Shown here piece after piece: positions 58,948 through 64,000 of a DNA stretch of 64,000 nt (positions are counted from its first letter, which is position 1; each line of letters starts with the position of its first letter). The stretch covers positions 53,717 to 117,716 of the forward strand of contig CAZART010000003.1 of the NCBI GenBank assembly GCA_964487555.1, read 5' to 3'. Position numbers and translations under genes: made by a program. A model generated the notes under the pieces. It was not told the DNA's origin. It was given only the letters and a program-made list of their open reading frames with translations, and searched no databases. This stretch comes from CAZART01 sp964487555. Lineage in GTDB: Bacteria > Bacteroidota > Rhodothermia > Rhodothermales > VXPQ01.

Positions 58948-60392
58948 CGCGAGTTCCCACACCCCTCCGGCTACGGCGGCGCGCTTCACACGTCAGCTTG
59001 AAGACGCTGGTCATGTCGATTTCGCTCACCGTTGCAGCCGCTTCGGCTGCGCACGCGCAGTTCGTCACCTTCGCGCAGCTTGGCACGCCGGTGGGCGTTG
59101 CTACGGATGCCGACGGCAACGTCTTCGTCTCACACGACAACGTCAACGCGACGCTCGTCTCGAAATTCGGTCCCAACGGCACACTCCTCGGGAGCGTGCA
59201 GATCGGCGGATTTTTCGACATCACGGCGCTAGGCACCCTAGCCTCTATTCCATCATCGGGTGTCCTGCTGCAATTGCTGAGCGACGGCAGGCTTATTGCC
59301 ATTGATCCCGAGAACCTCGCCCTCGCATTTGTCATGGACGTGCGTTCCCTAGCCGTCGACGTTAGCGCCGTCCATGATATCCTCTCCGGCACGACGAGTA
59401 GTTTCGGCGGTGTAATCCAGCCTAATCTCGCCACGTACGGCGATCTGGCGATACGGGAATCCGGCAATCGGATAGACCTGTTCATCACGGGACTGTCTCA
59501 AGCACAGGCTTTCCCGTTCGTGATGCGCATCGGTGTGCAGGACAACGCGATCGTCGAGGCCCGCGTTCTGATGTCGTCAGCCGCAGAGACGGTCACGGAC
59601 AGTCTGCAGGCCCAACGTCTGGTGCGCGGCATTGCGGTAAACAATCGAGGCACGGTGCTGACGACACTCCCGTATGCCGTTGTATCTCCCGAAGGTATCG
59701 CATCCACGGAGCGCCCGTACGACGTCGCCGTCGCCTTCCCGGCAGCGTTTGATCCGTCCGACGGCATCGCGCCCGGTGAGGGGCCACGAATCGTGCTCGG
59801 GGAGACGGTCGACCTGTACAGTCAGGGCATGACGGCCGATGCGGCGGGAAACTTCTACATCGCCACGAACGCCGTCGGTACGGCCGCTCTCGGTACCGCC
59901 GGTGAGGGCGTTCTTGTGATACTGCCCGTGACACTCGACCGCGTACTCGCCGTGCTGGCATTGAACCGGCGTTTGACGAGCTTCCGCGACGTCGCACTCT
60001 CACCGAATGCGGAACGGGCCTATGTAAGCGTTGAGCTATTCAGCGTGGGTCCGGCCGTCGACGTCGTGGTAGCGGCGCCGGTGACGTCGATCATCTCAAG
60101 CCATGCCACGCGGACGGAGCTTTCTGTTCAGTCTCTCCTATCGTCACCATATCCCAATCCATTCGCCGATCATGCGACGGTGGAATTCGAAACTCCGACG
60201 ACGCATCGCGTGCGCGTTGATCTTTACGATCTTCTGGGTCGACCATTGAAGGTGCTGTACGACGGAACAGCCACGGCCGGCGTCGTCCACAAAGTACCGA
60301 TTGACGGTTCGGACTTGCCGCCGGGTGTCTACGTAGTTCGCCTCGTCGGCGGAGATTTTAGTGCGAGCCGGCGTGTCGTGTTGGTACGGTAA
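58944..60392 (+). CDS. T9SS-sorted exported protein, beta-propeller-like
   Basis: The ATG at 58944 overlaps the protease stop by ATGA; the longer frame from 58824 only reads into the protease gene. The 482-residue product has a signal peptide (LVMSISLTVAAASAAHAQ). Its body has SMP30/NHL-like repeats (GTPVGVATDADGNVFVSHDNVN, then GMTADAAGNFYIATN), suggesting a beta-propeller. It ends with a type A sorting domain (LLSSPYPNPFADHATVEFETP, VDLYDLLGRPLKVLYDG, PPGVYVVRLVGGD, then RRVVLVR). Translational coupling implies it works with the protease, perhaps as substrate, partner or surface adaptor. That is inference. Confidence 0.87.
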   Translation: MTRVPTPLRLRRRASHVSLKTLVMSISLTVAAASAAHAQFVTFAQLGTPVGVATDADGNVFVSHDNVNATLVSKFGPNGTLLGSVQIGGFFDITALGTLASIPSSGVLLQLLSDGRLIAIDPENLALAFVMDVRSLAVDVSAVHDILSGTTSSFGGVIQPNLATYGDLAIRESGNRIDLFITGLSQAQAFPFVMRIGVQDNAIVEARVLMSSAAETVTDSLQAQRLVRGIAVNNRGTVLTTLPYAVVSPEGIASTERPYDVAVAFPAAFDPSDGIAPGEGPRIVLGETVDLYSQGMTADAAGNFYIATNAVGTAALGTAGEGVLVILPVTLDRVLAVLALNRRLTSFRDVALSPNAERAYVSVELFSVGPAVDVVVAAPVTSIISSHATRTELSVQSLLSSPYPNPFADHATVEFETPTTHRVRVDLYDLLGRPLKVLYDGTATAGVVHKVPIDGSDLPPGVYVVRLVGGDFSASRRVVLVR

Positions 60393-60461
60393 GCCCTAGC
60401 AAACCCCGCGCGCATCTATAAGCGAGCCGCCGCCGCGAAGTCCGGGTCCAAGAGAGAGGAC

Positions 60462-63400
60462 ATGAGACATTTCCGCCTTGCTTATCGCTTACCTTATGAA
60501 GGTTGCAGCACAAAGAGCGATTGGAGAATGAAGACGAGATATTGGTGGCATACATGCCCTGTTAGGAGCGTAGGTCGCTGCACTCTCACACTGTTCTTGT
60601 CAGCCGCGCTCGTCTTTGTCTATGTCTATCGCGCCCAGGCGCAGGAAGGTCCATACACCATCAGCGGACAGGTCCAGGACCAGCTCTCCAGAGCTCCGGT
60701 GGCAAGCGCGCGGATCACCCTGCTGGATGCGGTAGCGGGCGATACGCTCGTCGCGAATGTGGCGACGGACGCACGGGGGCGCTACAGCGCCACCACCGGT
60801 GCTCCGGTTAGCACCAAAGATCCGTCCCTTCCCTCGCGTTATCGGATCGGTGATGTGAGCCCCAATCCTCTCACACCGGGCCCCGTGACCCTTCACTATT
60901 CCACGCCGGGGAACCGGCCTGAGACGCCGTCCCTCGAACTCTACGACGCGCTGGGGCGCCGTGTCGACCGGGCGCGCAGCCTCGGCAGCGGAGTCTATTT
61001 CTACCGGCTGCGCTTCGAGGACGGATTTGTCTCGCCGGCGAAGAGCCTCGTGCTCGTCGGAGGCGGTATCGTGTCGTTCAGGCTGGAGCAACAGCAGGAT
61101 GTCAACGGTATCGCCGGCGGCGCCACGAAGATGGGGGGCGGATTACGAGACGTTCAGTTCGTGGTGATGAAGCCGGGATTCGAAGTCATGGAGACCACCG
61201 GCAGCCTCACCGCCGACGAGGACAATGTGAATGATTTCACGCTCGCGAGGTCAAGCTCCGGAAAGGCACGCCTGATCGTGGCGGCCACCGATACGGCGGG
61301 CGCGCCGCTCCCCGGCGTGGTCGTGGACGTGGTGGACCACGCGCTGAGCGGCAGGACGAACACTGCCGGCGAAGTGGCCCTGGACAGTGTCTTTACGGGT
61401 GTTCCGATTACGTTCAGGCTGAGCAGCGAAGGATACATGGAGCAGTTTGTGCGCACGGAAGTGCATGCTGGTCTGGCCGCGATATCAATTAACGCCGTCC
61501 TTAGGCCCCGAGAACCTGCCGTCGCCGTTCCGAACGTGGAGCGGGGCGCAACCGTGACGGGACGGGACGGTATCCGTATCGAGCTACCGCCCGACGCATT
61601 TCTCGACAGCGATCAAAATGCCGTGACGGGCTCGATCGATCTCAGTATGACGCCGCTCGACGTTTCTGATGACGCTGACTACCGCGCATTTCCCGGCGTG
61701 TTGTCGGGTTTTCTGCCCGACGATTCGCAGGTGCGCTTGATGACGCTCGGCGTCTACGAACTTCTCCCGCAGCAAGGTGGACAGGACATCGCGCTGGCAC
61801 CGGGCAAGACGGCTACGATCGAAGTGCCCCTCTATGCGAATGCCGACGCCGACGGCACGCCGCTGCAGGAAGGCGACCAGGTTCCACTGTGGTCGCTCGA
61901 TGAGGGAAGCGGCCTGTGGCTGCACGAAGCAGAAGGTACGGTCATCGCTTCAGCGGCTTCTCCCACGGGCCTCTCTCTGCACGGCGAGATTTCCCATTTC
62001 TCCATCTTTAACTCCGACAAGTACTTTGAGCCGGCTATTGCAAGGATACGTGTCCCTATGGACACGACGGCCTGTGGCTTTCTCGGCGGCGAATGGAGAA
62101 AGAATCTCAATCTATATGACGACTTCTACTGCGACTTCAAAAGCCCCGTCTTTTACGTCTTCAGCGGGACCGAATTTGACGGTGAGGACAGTGACGATCG
62201 ACTCATTCGTGCGCGCTCGCGTCCGCCAAGCGGGCCGAGCTGGCCGGGATGGCTAAGCTGGCCGGGTTCAGAATCAGAGCGAGTCCGAATGGAGGATTTT
62301 TTTCCGAGCAGCGATTTTCCACGCCCCCTGAGCGTGACCCGTAAATTGCACGTATGCGAGCTTACCGAGGAAGAATTCCAGTGGAACCGAACCCGAGAAC
62401 AGAACCTTACGTCGCGGATCAAGTGCATAGAGACGCTGCAAGACGGCACCTCGATGGCTATTGACGCAACATCTGCTCGCGGAAAACGTGCCTCGAAAAA
62501 GATATCTTCCTTCGGAGCCCTGGAATTCGAGTTCTTCACCTATGCACCGCCGAATGCCGACGTGGCTCTGGAGCTTCTGTCAACACCAGGCTTTCTGCCG
62601 GGAGATGAACGCCTCCACGTCGGCCATTGGCGTGAAATCATCCGAGGCGCCGACGGCGAAGAGATCGTGCGCATCGCCGAACTCACCTATCAGCCGATCG
62701 AATCGAGCAGAGACGTCGAGGAGGTTACGCCACCGGTGGCTCTGGTGCGAGCTGCCGATGCCGTCGGCGACATTAGTACCTACCATTTCACCACGGCTGA
62801 AGTGTCGTTCGCTTTCCTCGACGTGTGCCGGATCTTCGGCTCGCAGCTGAAGGGAAGGGTCCGTCTGCGATCGCCGGGCGGGGTCGGCCTCGACGAGCAA
62901 TCCTTCGGGTCTGACTGCGCCATCATGCGGCTCGCACTTCCAGAGACGGGCACATATACCGTTCACGTCAGCGCCACCGCCAATGCGCCGGACGGCTACA
63001 GCATTCAAGTGGAAATGGCTCCTCTGATCGAACTTGACACGGCCACCGATGGAGACCTCGAAGGAGAAGGCGACCGCGACCGCTTCGTCTTCGAAGCCAA
63101 CGCCGGCACCCTCGTCAATGCGGCCTTCGGCTCGAGTGAAATTGACGAGAAGGTCGGGTTCTTCTTCAACGAACTCGACAACCCGCGCCGCAGGGGCTTC
63201 GCAAGTAACGGCTTCTATGAAACAGGGTTGACCGAGATACTGGACGATGGATTCCACGAGGTCGCCCTTGTGGCCGAAGCCGACCTCGAGGGGTCCTATA
63301 CCCTCGGCCTGACCGGACCGGCCGCCGCGGTGCCCTTCACCCTCGATTCAACGAGGATCGATCTCTCGGGAGAGCTCTCGATTCTCGGAGAGCGCAGCTA

Positions 63401-63986
63401 CCACCGCTTTGAAGGTGAGGCCGGCGATATGATCAACCTCGTCATTGACCGCACGAATCTTGGAGCGAGGCTGAGTGTGCTGAGCCCCGGGCAGGAACTC
63501 GATTATTTTTCCGCCTTCAAGCGCACGGTTGCAACAGGGGATCCGGACCACCTCGAAACGGGCCATTTCGTTCTACCCGAATCAGGATCCTGGCTGATCG
63601 AGATTGCCTCGAAAGATACTGCCGTACCGCTGGAGAGGCGTACCGGCTCCTACGGCACCACCGTCTTCAAGCCGATGGTTGAGCCGCTCGTGCTGGACTC
63701 CACCTACGCCGGCGCTTTCGAGGGTCCATATGCGTTCGACGTCTACAGTATTACGCTTGAGGAGGAGCGGACGATCGTCGTAGAGACCACCAACGTCAGC
63801 GGCGGCTTTCACTATACGGAGCTGCTCGATGCCTCCGGAGACCGCCATGCACGGCAGCTTTCGTTGTGGGAGGCAGGCACATCAGAGATCGAGGAGACGC
63901 TGCCGGCCGGGACGTACAGGGTCGTTCACGAGAACGATGCGGACGGTCTTCACGAGTATACGATGGTCGTGCGGCTGATCGATTAG
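60462..63986 (+). CDS. Large exported protein with carboxypeptidase-regulatory-like domain split by a T9SS-like insert
   Basis: The frame can begin at ATG 60462 (1174 residues) or ATG 60528 (1152); the second gives a tidier signal peptide (CTLTLFLSAALVFVYVYRAQAQ). A CarboxypepD_reg-like domain starts at YTISGQVQDQLSRAPVASARI. It is interrupted after DARGRYSATTG by a block resembling a type A sorting domain: VSPNPLTPGPVTLHYSTPG, LYDALGRRVD, GSGVYFYRLRFEDG, ending KSLVLVGGG. The domain then resumes near FVVMKPGFEV. A second regulatory-like domain follows (ARLIVAATDTAGAPLPGVVVDV), a long region without a known domain, and pre-peptidase C-terminal-like repeats (such as DRDRFVFEANAGT and YHRFEGEAGDMINLV). 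It has no C-terminal sorting domain. Confidence 0.8.
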   Translation: MRHFRLAYRLPYEGCSTKSDWRMKTRYWWHTCPVRSVGRCTLTLFLSAALVFVYVYRAQAQEGPYTISGQVQDQLSRAPVASARITLLDAVAGDTLVANVATDARGRYSATTGAPVSTKDPSLPSRYRIGDVSPNPLTPGPVTLHYSTPGNRPETPSLELYDALGRRVDRARSLGSGVYFYRLRFEDGFVSPAKSLVLVGGGIVSFRLEQQQDVNGIAGGATKMGGGLRDVQFVVMKPGFEVMETTGSLTADEDNVNDFTLARSSSGKARLIVAATDTAGAPLPGVVVDVVDHALSGRTNTAGEVALDSVFTGVPITFRLSSEGYMEQFVRTEVHAGLAAISINAVLRPREPAVAVPNVERGATVTGRDGIRIELPPDAFLDSDQNAVTGSIDLSMTPLDVSDDADYRAFPGVLSGFLPDDSQVRLMTLGVYELLPQQGGQDIALAPGKTATIEVPLYANADADGTPLQEGDQVPLWSLDEGSGLWLHEAEGTVIASAASPTGLSLHGEISHFSIFNSDKYFEPAIARIRVPMDTTACGFLGGEWRKNLNLYDDFYCDFKSPVFYVFSGTEFDGEDSDDRLIRARSRPPSGPSWPGWLSWPGSESERVRMEDFFPSSDFPRPLSVTRKLHVCELTEEEFQWNRTREQNLTSRIKCIETLQDGTSMAIDATSARGKRASKKISSFGALEFEFFTYAPPNADVALELLSTPGFLPGDERLHVGHWREIIRGADGEEIVRIAELTYQPIESSRDVEEVTPPVALVRAADAVGDISTYHFTTAEVSFAFLDVCRIFGSQLKGRVRLRSPGGVGLDEQSFGSDCAIMRLALPETGTYTVHVSATANAPDGYSIQVEMAPLIELDTATDGDLEGEGDRDRFVFEANAGTLVNAAFGSSEIDEKVGFFFNELDNPRRRGFASNGFYETGLTEILDDGFHEVALVAEADLEGSYTLGLTGPAAAVPFTLDSTRIDLSGELSILGERSYHRFEGEAGDMINLVIDRTNLGARLSVLSPGQELDYFSAFKRTVATGDPDHLETGHFVLPESGSWLIEIASKDTAVPLERRTGSYGTTVFKPMVEPLVLDSTYAGAFEGPYAFDVYSITLEEERTIVVETTNVSGGFHYTELLDASGDRHARQLSLWEAGTSEIEETLPAGTYRVVHENDADGLHEYTMVVRLID

Positions 63987-64000
63987 TACCTCGTTGCGCG

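Overview
The window is high-GC bacterial DNA (mostly about 60% G+C by eye) and looks like part of a draft or metagenome scaffold: exactly 100 N at 57451-57550 interrupt a protease gene. Gene content points to a Bacteroidota-type, probably Rhodothermota (Rhodothermales-like), Gram-negative. The evidence is type A (Por/T9SS) C-terminal sorting domains with 'QNYPNPFNP'-like motifs, a DUF5916 outer-membrane protein, a periplasmic-propeller (Reg_prop/Y_Y_Y) histidine kinase, and many lipoproteins and outer-membrane barrels. The assignment is inferred from protein style; no rRNA or other marker gene is present. I see no tRNA, rRNA, insertion sequence, prophage or CRISPR array.

Layout. 1-7.6 kb: the left-edge start of an exported protein, a 16-bp tandem array, a DUF5916 protein, a DUF72 protein, two DUF4398-type lipoproteins (one with OmpA), RidA and a BON-MscS channel. 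8-17 kb: an App1-type phosphatase, DUF4230, Smr, a barrel protein, a cupin, a PhyH dioxygenase, a hybrid histidine kinase and RecQ. 17.2-21.9 kb: a minus-strand operon of two DUF4402 proteins, a PapD-like chaperone and an usher-like outer-membrane protein, a candidate non-classical chaperone-usher fibre system. 22-24.4 kb: MocA-like, XdhC and a SufU-like scaffold protein, a maturation set for molybdenum hydroxylases with no structural genes in view. 24.4-34.3 kb: a propeller kinase, a subtilase lipoprotein carrying a perfect (KIVRRW)4 peptide repeat, an unknown protein, a dehydrogenase, a lipid kinase and a second member of the barrel family with an added SPOR domain.

34.7-52.4 kb is the most striking region: 14 tightly packed minus-strand genes, probably one operon for making and exporting a decorated glycan or glycosylated metabolite. 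It holds a glycosidase-glycosyltransferase fusion, two tandem ABC exporter half-transporters, three aminoglycoside-phosphotransferase-fold kinases, a GT4, a GNAT/FemAB-like acyltransferase, a PIG-L deacetylase, two GT2s, a methyltransferase, a sulfotransferase and a last glycosyltransferase. Four consecutive genes with unrelated catalytic domains (sulfotransferase, methyltransferase, GT2, GT2) end in the same module of about 97 residues with a conserved PFLERNG-YWG and WPAFWWL signature. This looks like a shared docking or acceptor-recognition domain.

52.7-64 kb is a surface and secretion block: an outer-membrane barrel, a small lipoprotein resembling a subtilase propeptide next to a large T9SS-sorted subtilase (broken by the N gap), a second T9SS-sorted protein overlapping it by ATGA, and a protein of about 1150 residues with a sorting-domain-like insert near its N-terminus.

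Start codons were moved inward from the longest open frame wherever a signal peptide, ribosome binding site or neighbouring gene supported it; each case is stated.
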